Source: Acidimicrobiales bacterium
Lineage (GTDB): Bacteria > Actinomycetota > Acidimicrobiia > Acidimicrobiales > DATDAH01
Assembly: GCA_016794585.1 (NCBI GenBank)
Contig: JAEUJM010000015.1
Coordinates: 124,001-188,000 of the forward strand
DNA length: 64,000 bases
Direction of reading: 5' to 3'
Shown: in pieces, positions 8,401 to 16,255 of the stretch
Position numbering within the stretch: the stretch's first letter is position 1
Layout of the letters: each line of letters starts with the position of its first letter
Program-made: the position numbers and the translations under genes
The notes under the pieces: model-generated
The model's input: the letters and a program-made list of their open reading frames with translations, nothing else
The model's database searches: none
Told to the model about the DNA's origin: nothing

Positions 8401-10766
8401 TAGACCTCGCCCGAGGGCCCGACCGCGATCTGCTCGGGGGAGTGGAGTTGGCCGACCGACGTCCCGGGTGTGCCCCAGGCCTGCTCGTAGCGGCCGTCGG
8501 CGCTGAAGCGCTGCACCTGGGTCGCGGCGGGGTACGTCCGGCTGCCCACGACGTGGACGTCGCCGTCGGGCCCGACCGCGAGCCCCGGCGCGGTGGCCTC
8601 CGTGGTGCCGCCGATGGGGTCGCCGTCGGACAGGCCGGTGGGCGACGGTCGCCACTGCCGGCCGGGGAACGGGAGGGGCACGCCGTTCACCGGCAGCGAC
8701 ACCGCCGTTGAGGTCACCGGGTCCGTCTCGGCGGTGTCGACGGTGAGCGAGGCTGTGAAGGTGCCGGCGTCGGCCACCACGGGGGTGTAGATGCAGTCGA
8801 AGCGCACCGTCGCCCGCACGGCCACGTCGTCCAGCGACCGCGCACAGTCGGCCAGCTTCGTCGAGGAGGTGGTCACCCCGGTGAGCGGGACGCCCCCGTT
8901 GTTCGACACCGTGACGTGGAAGTGCACCGGGGTGCCGGCGTGGCCGACGGTCTCGTCGACCGTCAGCGTCAGGTCGACGACCGGGCCCGCCGGATAGGTG
9001 AAGCGGTCGATGCGCGAGACGGGGACGAAGCCCTCGAGCGGGTGCGCCTCGGCGACGTAGACGTCGTCGCCACGGGTCGCGACGTCGAAGGCGCAGCTGG
9101 TCGTGGGGATCACGAAGGTGGCGTCGCCGGTGAGGCTCGTCCGCGTGACCCTTCCGTCGGTGCAGTCGGAGCCGGGGTTGCCGGCGGCGTAGACGAGACC
9201 GTGGGTGCGGTCGACGGCGACCGACTCCACGTCGGCGGACGGCCAGCTCCGAAGCAGCGCGCCGGTGGGCGAGAAGACCCGCACGTGGTCGTTGGTGCGG
9301 TCGGCCACGTAGACGTTGCCGTCGGCGTCGAGGTCGAGGCCCCCGGGGGTCCAGCAGCAGTCCTGGGTGTCCCCCAGGTTGGTGCGCCAACTCCGCACGA
9401 ACGCCCCGTCGGGGTCGAACTGCTCCACCCGCTTGGCCCAGCTGTCGGAGACGAACACGTCGCCATCGGGTCCGACGGCGACCCCGACGGGGGTCAGGCG
9501 GCTGTCGACCTGGACACCTGACGAAGGCCAGCTGCCAGCGGGCGTGCCGTCGGCGTCGTAGCGCCGGACGAGGTTGTATCCGGTGTCGACGGCCAGGATG
9601 TCGCCGTCGGCGTCGACGGCGACGCCCTCGATGTGACGGCGCGCGCCGGGGTCGTCGTTGGGGATGGTCACCACGACGGTGCCGTCCGGGGCGAAGACCT
9701 TGATCTCGTCGCTTCGCGCGTCGCTCACCACGATGCGTCCATCCGGGGCGAGGGCGACGCTCGTGGGGGTGTGGACGCGCTCGGGCACGGTGGTCATCCC
9801 CCACATCGTCGTCAACGCGCCGGAGGCGTCGAAGCGTTGGATGCGGTACCCGTTCGCGTCCGACACGAACACGGACCCGTCCGGGCGCACCGCGATGCCG
9901 GTCAGGTCGGCGGCGGCGTTCGACCAGGTCCGGGGTGTGTCCCAGTCGTCCGTCAGGACCCCGCCGGTGGTGTAGCGCTGGACGTCCGATCGGTTCGTGT
10001 CCACGATGAGGACCGAGCCGTCCGGCGCGACGGCCACCCCCGTGACGCGCTGGAACTGGCCGGCCCCGTCGCCCCGGCTGCCCCACTTGCGCAGGAAGGT
10101 GCCGGAGGGGTCGAAGGCCTGGACGTCGTCCCTGGAGCTGTCGGCCACGAACACGGTGCCGTCCGACCCCACGGCGAGCGCCACCGGGTTGTTGAACTGG
10201 CCGTCCGCCGTGCCCTGGGTCCCGAAGCGGCGCACGAACGAGCCGGTGGCGGTGAACTGCTGCACGCGGTCGTTGCCCGTGTCCGCCACGTAGAGGTCGC
10301 CCCCCGGCGCGACGGCGAGGTCCTCAGGAGCGCTGAGGGACCCGTCGGCGGAGCCGCAGCTCCCGAAGGTGCGCACCGGGGTGCCCGTCGCGTCGAACTC
10401 CGAGAGCAGGCAGGTGGACGACCTCAAGGTGTACACGTGTCCCGTGGCCGGGGAGACCGCGAGCGCGCCCGGGTCGGTGACCGTCCAGCGGCGCTGGAAC
10501 GTGCCGTCGGAGTCGAAGACGGCGACGTCGTCGCGGTTGAAGTCGGCGACGTAGATCAGCCCGTCGGGGCCCACCGCCACGTCGGACGGGTTCGAGAGGT
10601 CCGTGTCCTGGAGCGGCACGAGGCCGAGGGTCTGCGTGAGCGGCGGCGGGGCGGCCGAGGCCGGCGGGGCGCCGGTGACCGTGACGATCAGGGTCGTCGC
10701 GACGAGCGCGCCGGCCAGCAGGGTGGCCAGGGCCTGGTTCGGACGGCGGTGGCGTGGCGTGGTCAT
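5412..10766 (-). CDS. Giant secreted NHL-repeat protein with C-terminal carboxypeptidase-regulatory-like repeats (paralog A)
   Basis: The product has 1,784 residues. A Sec signal peptide ('ALATLLAGALVATTLIVTVTG', then 'APPASA') follows a basic N-terminus, and the ATG at 10766 is preceded by a good GGAGGGG ribosome site. The body holds three blocks of NHL propeller repeats with the recurrent pattern 'G.G.GQF..P..vAV..DG.vYV.D..N.RVQ.F'. They are separated by two beta-sandwich linkers of the DUF11/CARDB kind ('VDLTLTVDETVGHAG', 'VTYTLRLDNPGPVALTGV'). The last 390 residues are four repeats like the carboxypeptidase regulatory or prealbumin-like fold ('GTV....G.PVEG..V.A', 'DG.Y.i.GL.PG.Y...F.DP.GAH.FEWYDD'). 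No sortase motif or membrane anchor ends the chain. The protein at 10852-16182 has the same plan, so the two arose by tandem duplication. The ligand is unknown. Confidence 0.85.
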   Translation of the reverse strand: MTTPRHRRPNQALATLLAGALVATTLIVTVTGAPPASAAPPPLTQTLGLVPLQDTDLSNPSDVAVGPDGLIYVADFNRDDVAVFDSDGTFQRRWTVTDPGALAVSPATGHVYTLRSSTCLLSEFDATGTPVRTFGSCGSADGSLSAPEDLAVAPGGDLYVADTGNDRVQQFTATGSFVRRFGTQGTADGQFNNPVALAVGSDGTVFVADSSRDDVQAFDPSGTFLRKWGSRGDGAGQFQRVTGVAVAPDGSVLIVDTNRSDVQRYTTGGVLTDDWDTPRTWSNAAADLTGIAVRPDGSVFVSDANGYRIQRFDASGALTTMWGMTTVPERVHTPTSVALAPDGRIVVSDARSDEIKVFAPDGTVVVTIPNDDPGARRHIEGVAVDADGDILAVDTGYNLVRRYDADGTPAGSWPSSGVQVDSRLTPVGVAVGPDGDVFVSDSWAKRVEQFDPDGAFVRSWRTNLGDTQDCCWTPGGLDLDADGNVYVADRTNDHVRVFSPTGALLRSWPSADVESVAVDRTHGLVYAAGNPGSDCTDGRVTRTSLTGDATFVIPTTSCAFDVATRGDDVYVAEAHPLEGFVPVSRIDRFTYPAGPVVDLTLTVDETVGHAGTPVHFHVTVSNNGGVPLTGVTTSSTKLADCARSLDDVAVRATVRFDCIYTPVVADAGTFTASLTVDTAETDPVTSTAVSLPVNGVPLPFPGRQWRPSPTGLSDGDPIGGTTEATAPGLAVGPDGDVHVVGSRTYPAATQVQRFSADGRYEQAWGTPGTSVGQLHSPEQIAVGPSGEVYVTECESDRIQRFTADGTPDGAWTEERSWFSRDVCSPADVTVAPDGTAYVADAANDRIDVISGGSLTPGWGTGGNGDGQFNNPIGVAAAPDGTVYVLDAGNRRVQRFTAAGGFLGKFASAGTGLGQLSAPVAIDVDGEGRVYVTEWVGGYLTPRRVQVFTPTGQVLANLPIGSPRLAVHTDAGGSTHVYSYPSVPTAYGTLTGSIREYVLAEGPVVVPTLSSDVAQLDVGDTVTYTLRLDNPGPVALTGVVVDAGGLTGCSGPVEELAAFGSRTVTCSSTATTAHVGRLHLLATVETNETPPTASNPLAVQVLRPTIAQFTGGPEAFDDPVGLTANWQGDLWVADCGNDRVVHLSTADGSVLGSVGQPRTPTHVPGHLNCPADVVLDDGGNVLVLDRGNQLVQEFEPTGAFQRWWLTRTSSAGTPNAIDVDGAGNVYVTDSESTHSYTTQESYFDGWGWTCCRDVFHFVPPGGNNLVRRFGPDGTFLSEWGGYDSGRFLLNGLWITGGGALHLVNDGGVQVNTLDGVAQGTLPGLAGVKDVAVDRFGHIWAVGDNRLRELTPAGNVLSDYPIPGATNVAVDRDNVYVTAGDRVLKLGVGTPVTAITGRVAEDNTDEPVPGAYVVALRESDLSLVRGARADEDGYYRMDVPAGRYLLEFYDPSGAHRFEWYDNNPAPASLDEVPRVTVTEGAESRVDTRLARDTGFLSGPLFSGGSPAGPGIEVIALRRGTPAGSTTTAGSEYLIEGLRPGTYTAVFVDPTGAHTPIFYSGSPTPTGATTFTIAANDGFNAGADLPAATPAPHVGPVSGTVTEEGTGRPVEGVMVVALRASDLGFVRSTRTAADGSYTLSLPSGEHLLEIADPSGAHRFEWYDDEAEPASFAELTTVTAGTTSADAALRRTTGAIGGTVTTGGGSPVEGAWVIVYSDAATRSVATGSDGSYTIEGLPPGSYTVAFVDPTATLRFEYHEDRPGPVGTTPVTVTADGETTVDAALDPVA

Positions 10767-10851
10767 CGTCGACCAACCCCTCCGATCCGACGATCGTCCG
10801 AGTGCACCTGCGGTTCCCCGTTCGGGAGGCGCTCGCCGCGCCGAGCGTCGC

Positions 10852-13800
10852 TCACCATGCTTCCATGCTCTGGCTCGAGAGGTTGGTGCGCACGCCGGCG
10901 CTGACCGTGACCCGGCTGGCCAGGGTCGTGAGCGACTGGTTCCGGTAGAAGTTCGCCCGGTAGTTGCCGGTGGGGTCGATGTACACGAGCAGGTAGGTCG
11001 TGGGCGGGAGGTGGCTGATGGTGTACACGCCGGAGCTGTTGGTGAGGGTGGCGCCGGCGATGCCCGTCGGGCGCACCGCCAGGACCGCGACGCCGTTGGT
11101 GTCGGTGCCGCTCACGGTCCCGGTGAGGTCACCGGTGGTGCGGGCCAGCGTGGCGTTCGCCGTGTCGCCGGCACGCACGCGGGCGACGTCGTCGAAGCTC
11201 GCGGGCTCGGTCTGGTCGTCGTACCACTCGAAGGCGTGGCGGCCGAGGGGATCGACGAACGCGACCAGGACGTCGCCGGAGGGCACCTGGAGCTCGTAGG
11301 CGCCGGTGTTGGAGGTGGCGGCGGCGGCGACCAGGTGCAGGTCGGCGGGGTCGAGGCCGACGACCAGGGCTCCCGGCAAAGGGGCCGAGGTGGCGTTGCC
11401 CGAGCTCGTCGTCGTGGCCAGGACCGTGCCGGTCACTGCGCCTGCGGGGGACGGTCGGGGGTCGAGCGCGGCGTCGGCGGTGGCCGTCCCGCCATCGGTG
11501 ACGGTCACGGGGACCACCGCGGGAGTGGCGAACCGGTTCTCGAGGTCCACCATCGCGACGAAGTAGTCGCCGGGGTCGAGGCCGGTCAGGCGGTAGCGGC
11601 CGGCGGGGTCGGTCACGGCCCGACCACCGACGGCACCGCTCGACGCGGCCGCCGCACCCGTGCGAACCGCGAGCACGGTGATCCCGTCGACGGGAGCGCC
11701 GCCGGCGAGCTCGGTCACCGTGCCGGCCACCGAGCCTCGGGCAGGGGCGAGCGCGCCGGACACCGTCGTGAGCGAGCCCGATGTGACCGTGACCGTGGTG
11801 ATGCCCTCGGGGGTCGGGCGGTCCTCGTACCACTCGTAGCCGTGGGCCCCGGTCGGGTCGGCGAACTCGATGGCGTAGTCGCCGGGTGCGAGCTCGAGTC
11901 GGTAGTCGCCGTTGGCGTCGGCGTTCGCGGCGGCCAGCAGCGTGTAGTCGTCGCGGCGCAGGGCGAGCACGGCGGCGCCGGGGATCGGGTCGCCCGAGCC
12001 GTCCTCGGTGACGCGACCGGTGATCCCGGTTCCGGGGTCGCGGACCCCCAGCTTCACCACGCGGTCCGTGGTGGTCGTGACGTACACCTCACCTGCGGCG
12101 ATGGTGATGCCGGTGGGGCCGGGAATGGTCCAGCGGCCGAGCACGGTGCCGGTGGCGGTGAGCTTGCGCACCTCGTTCAGGCTGGGGACCGTCATCCACA
12201 GGTTGCCCTGGAGGTCCAACGCGACCTCGTGGGCGCTGTAGGCCGAGGTCGGGCCGAGGGTCAGCGACCCGAGGAACGTGCCACTGAGGTCGTACGTGTC
12301 CATCGTCTGGCCGGCGCCCACGAGGTGCAACACGCCCGCCGAGGTGATCCAGATCCCCGACGGTCGGTAGCGGTTGCCGGCGTTCGGGAAGGTCGTCACC
12401 AGCGTGCCGGTGGGCGTGAAGCGCCGGACGGTGTTGCGGCCACCCGTGTTCGAGGAGTTGTTCGAGTCGACGACGTAGACGTTGTCGTCGTCGTCGACGT
12501 CGATGGCGTGGGGGGTGCCGCCGCTCGGGGTCTGCGAGCTCCAGGCCCGGACGAACGCCCCGTGCGCGGTGAACTCCTGGACCCGGCCGTTGCCGCTGTC
12601 CACCACCAGCACGTTCCCGGTGCTCGCGATGGTGACGTCGGTGGGGCAGTCGAACTGCCCGTCACCCGTCCCCGGCGTGCCCCACGCCCGGACGAAGGCC
12701 GTGCTCCCGTCGAACTGCTGGACGCGGTCGTTGCCGCAGTCGGCCACGTAGACGCGCCCGGCGCGCGCTGCGATCCCGTCCGGGTCGGCGAAGCGACCCG
12801 GGCCCGCGCCGGCCGAGCCCCACCGCTGCACCTTGCGCAGCCGCACCTCCACCCAGGCCGTGTTCGAGGGCTCCGGGGCGATCTGGTCGGCGTCGACCGT
12901 GACGCGGGCGTGGAATTCGCCGGCGTCGGCTTCCTCAGGCACGTAGGTGCAGGTGAGGCTGCGGGATGCGCCAGGCGCCAGGTCCGCAGTCGCCCCGCCG
13001 CAGCCCGACAGGATCCCCGCGTCGACCGTCAACCCCGTGAGGGCGACCGCGCCGAGGTTGTCGATGCGCAGCGTGAACGACGCGGTGCGCCCGGGATCGA
13101 CCTGCGTCGTCGCCGGCGTGAGCTGGGCGCCCACCAGCGCGCCGGGAGCGAACGCGTAGGTCCGGATCGCTCCCGTCAGGGCCCCTCCGTTGCTGATGGT
13201 CGGCGTGGTGTGGACGAGCACGGTGCCGTCCGGCGCCGTCTGGGCCGCCAGGTTCGGGGTCTCGACGCTCCACCGGGCCAGGTAGCGGCCGTCGGCGGTG
13301 TACACCTGCACCAGGTCGCGGGTGGTGTCGGACACGTAGACCCGGCCGGCGCCGTCGATGGCCAGGTCGGTCGGAAGTCGGAGCTGGCCGTTGTGGTCAC
13401 CCTGGCCGCCGAAGCTCGACAGGAACGTGCCGTCGGCGGCGAAGCGTTGGACCCGGTCGTTGCCGAGGTCGAGCACGTAGAGCGTGCCGTCGGGTCCGAC
13501 CGCCAGCTTGGTCGGGTGCTCGAACTGGCCGTCGCCGGTGCCGGGGGAGCCCACGAGCGTGACGAGGTCGTCGCCGACGAGGTGCGCCACCCGGTCGTTC
13601 GCCGCGTCGGCCGTGTAGACGTGCCCGTCGGGGCCGACCGCGACGTCCGAGGGCGAGCACACCTGCCGGCTGCCGAGAAAGCGCTGCTCGAGCCAGTAGC
13701 TGATGAGCTGCCCATCGGCGGTGAAGTGGCTCAGGCGGTTGATGCCGCACTCGGTGGTGTACACGCTGCCGTCGGGAGCGGGAGCGACGCTCTCGGGGCG

Positions 13801-16182
13801 GTCGAGCTGACCGGGGGCCGAACCGGTGGCGTCCCACGCGTCCGCCAGGTCCCCATCGCTGTCGAAGCGCTGGACCAGGCTGGTCGCCGGCGCGGGTCGA
13901 CTGCCGGTGACGTACAGGTGGCCGTCGCCGTCCGCGGTCAGACCCGTGGGGCCGGTCAGCGGCGCATCGTCGGCGCCGGTCGCGCTCGGCCACCACGTCC
14001 GGGCGGTGACCGGCGCGCCGAACGCGCTGACGTCCACGCGGGCGGGGTCACTCGTCGCCGGAGCCGCCTCGACGGAGGTGACGGTGACGGCGTTGGGGAA
14101 CCAGCCGGAGTCCGCCGCGGTGACCTCGTAGGTGCAGTCGAACCGGTACCGGTCCCCGACGGGGATGTCGGGGACGGACCGTGAGCACGACGAGCCGGCC
14201 GTGTCCTCGGTGGCCACGCCCGTGAGGGGGACGCCGCCCAGGTTGTCGATGGTGACGTGGTAGTGGACGGTGGCGCCGGCCATCACGTCGGTCTCGTCGA
14301 CGGTGATGGTGGCGCTCATCAGGCCGCCGGTCGGGTACTCGTACCGGACGATCCGGTCGTCCTCCGACCCGTTGTTCCGGTCGGTGGCGTGGTACACCCA
14401 GCGGTCGCTCAGGGCGATGCCGGAGTCGCAGCCGGCGAAGCCCCCGTCGTCGGCCCCCCAGGAGGCGAGGGCGGTGCCGGCGAGGTCGAACACCTGCACG
14501 CGGTCGGCCGCGCCGCAGTCCGAGGCGTAGATGCGGCCCGCGGCGTTGGCGACCAGGTCCCTGATGGTCCCGAACTGGCCGTCGCCCGTGCCGGCGGCAC
14601 CCCACTTGCCGAGGAAGGCCCCCGTCGGGGAGAAGCGCTGGATCCGTGGTGCCGCGGCGCCGCCGCTCGTCGAGTTGTTGTCGCCGACGTACACGTTGCC
14701 ATCGGGGCCGACGGCGATCCCGGCCACGCCCTTGAACTGGCCGTCGGCGGTTCCCCGCGTGCCGAAGGACCGCACGAAGGCCCCGTCGGTGGTGAACACC
14801 GAGACCCGGTCGTTGCCGGCGTCGCCGACGTACAGCAGCCCGGACCCGTCGAGCGCGAGGTAGGTCGGCTCGTCGAGTTGGCCGGCTCCGGTGCCCTGGG
14901 CGCCGAACGCCGAGATCTGCGTGCCGTCGTCGTCGTACCGCTGGATGCGCCCGTGGGCGGCGTCGGCCACGAAGACGTCCCCCGATGCGCTCACCGCGAT
15001 GCCCCGGGGATCGCCGAGGACGCCGCCGGGGTTGTCGGCCCGTCGCCAGGTGCGGAGGAACTGCCCGTTCGGATCGAAGACCTCGACCCGGTTCGCCCCG
15101 GTCTCGGTGACGTAGGCGTTGCCCGCCGCGTCGGTCGCCACGTCGAAGGGCTGCACGACACGACCCTCCGCCTCGAAGTACCCGCGGAGGCCGAGGAAGG
15201 TGCCCGACGACGAGAACCGTTGGATGCGGCGGTTGCTCGTGTCGGCGACCACGACATCCCCGCTCACGGGGTCGAGCGCGAGGTCGAGGTTCTCGATGCT
15301 GAGGTTGTCGGGGTCGGTGAGGGCGCCCGGCTCGGATCCCGCCTGGCCGAACGTGTCGAGGAGGTTGCCGGCGGTGTCGAAGCGCTGGACGCGGCCGAGG
15401 CTGGCGTCGGCGACGCGCACGCTGCCGTCACCGGCGACGGCGAGGTCGCGGGCGTACTGGAACTGGCCGGCGCCGCTCCCCGAGGACCCCCACCCCCGGA
15501 CGAACGTGCCGGTGGGGGTGAACTCCTGCACGTCGTCACGGATCGGGTCGGCCAGGTACACGTTCCCGTTGGCCGCGACCGCGATCGCCGACGGGTCGGT
15601 CAGCGCGCCGGCGCCCGAGCTCGCTCCGGTCCACGACCGGACCTGGCGGCCGGTGGCGCCGGAGTACACCCGGACCCTCGGGGTCTCGGTCTGCCAGGTG
15701 AGCAGGTTCTCGAGCACGTAGATGTCCCCGGTCGGGGCAACGGCGAGGTCGAGCCCGTACTGGAACAGGCAGCCGCCGGCGATGGCGTTGAGCGAACGGA
15801 CCAGGGTGCCGTCCGCGGTCTGCTCCCTCACCTCGCACTGCGCGATCGACCACACGTTCCCGGTGGTGGGGGAGACGGTGATCCGGGTGGACGACGTGTC
15901 GGCCCAGCTCCGCAGCAGGGTCCCGTCGGTCCCGAAGACGAGGAGCCGGTCCCGGGTCGGGTCGAGGACGAAGAGCTCCCGGGTCGGGGCGATGGCGACG
16001 CTGACGGGGTCGCGGAAGTCGGCCTCCGAGGCCGCGACCGTCCCCCATTCGTCCAGGAACTGCGGCGGCTGGTCGGCGGCCGCCGGTGCCGGTGTCAGCA
16101 CCAGCAGGGAGCCGGCCGAGAGCACGGCCGCGACGACGCCCGCCGCCCGCCGCCACGCCCCTCGTCCGGCCCGTGCCCGCAC
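10852..16182 (-). CDS. Giant secreted NHL-repeat protein with C-terminal carboxypeptidase-regulatory-like repeats (paralog B)
   Basis: The product has 1,776 residues. The GTG at 16182 is preceded by AGGAGG and opens a signal peptide ('AAGVVAAVLSAGSLLVLTPA', then 'PAAADQ'). Domain order copies the neighbour at 5412-10766: NHL propeller blocks, two DUF11-like linkers ('SATITVDETDVMAGATVHYH', 'TASFTLRIDNLGAVALTGL') and four C-terminal prealbumin-like repeats with 'FADPTGAHGYEWYEDRP' and 'FVDPLGRHAFEWYDDQTEPA'. Both proteins share a cysteine-bearing segment near 'DVYVTDC..DRVQ' in some blades. The gene lies 85 bases upstream of its paralog on the same strand, so the two may share a transcript. 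A role in surface adhesion or sensing is a guess from the fold alone. Confidence 0.85.
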   Translation of the reverse strand: MRARAGRGAWRRAAGVVAAVLSAGSLLVLTPAPAAADQPPQFLDEWGTVAASEADFRDPVSVAIAPTRELFVLDPTRDRLLVFGTDGTLLRSWADTSSTRITVSPTTGNVWSIAQCEVREQTADGTLVRSLNAIAGGCLFQYGLDLAVAPTGDIYVLENLLTWQTETPRVRVYSGATGRQVRSWTGASSGAGALTDPSAIAVAANGNVYLADPIRDDVQEFTPTGTFVRGWGSSGSGAGQFQYARDLAVAGDGSVRVADASLGRVQRFDTAGNLLDTFGQAGSEPGALTDPDNLSIENLDLALDPVSGDVVVADTSNRRIQRFSSSGTFLGLRGYFEAEGRVVQPFDVATDAAGNAYVTETGANRVEVFDPNGQFLRTWRRADNPGGVLGDPRGIAVSASGDVFVADAAHGRIQRYDDDGTQISAFGAQGTGAGQLDEPTYLALDGSGLLYVGDAGNDRVSVFTTDGAFVRSFGTRGTADGQFKGVAGIAVGPDGNVYVGDNNSTSGGAAAPRIQRFSPTGAFLGKWGAAGTGDGQFGTIRDLVANAAGRIYASDCGAADRVQVFDLAGTALASWGADDGGFAGCDSGIALSDRWVYHATDRNNGSEDDRIVRYEYPTGGLMSATITVDETDVMAGATVHYHVTIDNLGGVPLTGVATEDTAGSSCSRSVPDIPVGDRYRFDCTYEVTAADSGWFPNAVTVTSVEAAPATSDPARVDVSAFGAPVTARTWWPSATGADDAPLTGPTGLTADGDGHLYVTGSRPAPATSLVQRFDSDGDLADAWDATGSAPGQLDRPESVAPAPDGSVYTTECGINRLSHFTADGQLISYWLEQRFLGSRQVCSPSDVAVGPDGHVYTADAANDRVAHLVGDDLVTLVGSPGTGDGQFEHPTKLAVGPDGTLYVLDLGNDRVQRFAADGTFLSSFGGQGDHNGQLRLPTDLAIDGAGRVYVSDTTRDLVQVYTADGRYLARWSVETPNLAAQTAPDGTVLVHTTPTISNGGALTGAIRTYAFAPGALVGAQLTPATTQVDPGRTASFTLRIDNLGAVALTGLTVDAGILSGCGGATADLAPGASRSLTCTYVPEEADAGEFHARVTVDADQIAPEPSNTAWVEVRLRKVQRWGSAGAGPGRFADPDGIAARAGRVYVADCGNDRVQQFDGSTAFVRAWGTPGTGDGQFDCPTDVTIASTGNVLVVDSGNGRVQEFTAHGAFVRAWSSQTPSGGTPHAIDVDDDDNVYVVDSNNSSNTGGRNTVRRFTPTGTLVTTFPNAGNRYRPSGIWITSAGVLHLVGAGQTMDTYDLSGTFLGSLTLGPTSAYSAHEVALDLQGNLWMTVPSLNEVRKLTATGTVLGRWTIPGPTGITIAAGEVYVTTTTDRVVKLGVRDPGTGITGRVTEDGSGDPIPGAAVLALRRDDYTLLAAANADANGDYRLELAPGDYAIEFADPTGAHGYEWYEDRPTPEGITTVTVTSGSLTTVSGALAPARGSVAGTVTELAGGAPVDGITVLAVRTGAAAASSGAVGGRAVTDPAGRYRLTGLDPGDYFVAMVDLENRFATPAVVPVTVTDGGTATADAALDPRPSPAGAVTGTVLATTTSSGNATSAPLPGALVVGLDPADLHLVAAAATSNTGAYELQVPSGDVLVAFVDPLGRHAFEWYDDQTEPASFDDVARVRAGDTANATLARTTGDLTGTVSGTDTNGVAVLAVRPTGIAGATLTNSSGVYTISHLPPTTYLLVYIDPTGNYRANFYRNQSLTTLASRVTVSAGVRTNLSSQSMEAW

Positions 16183-16255
16183 GCTCGCCTCCTGGGGAGA
16201 GGCTACGGCAGTGGTTCGCCCGGAGGGAAGGGCGAGAGCAGCTTCGGGGGCGCGG

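Noticed and set aside
10603-14184. Plus-strand frame of 1,193 codons across the NHL genes
   Set aside because: It spans the gap between two real minus-strand genes and has Arg/Gly/Val-rich repetitive text that reflects the NHL repeats read backwards.
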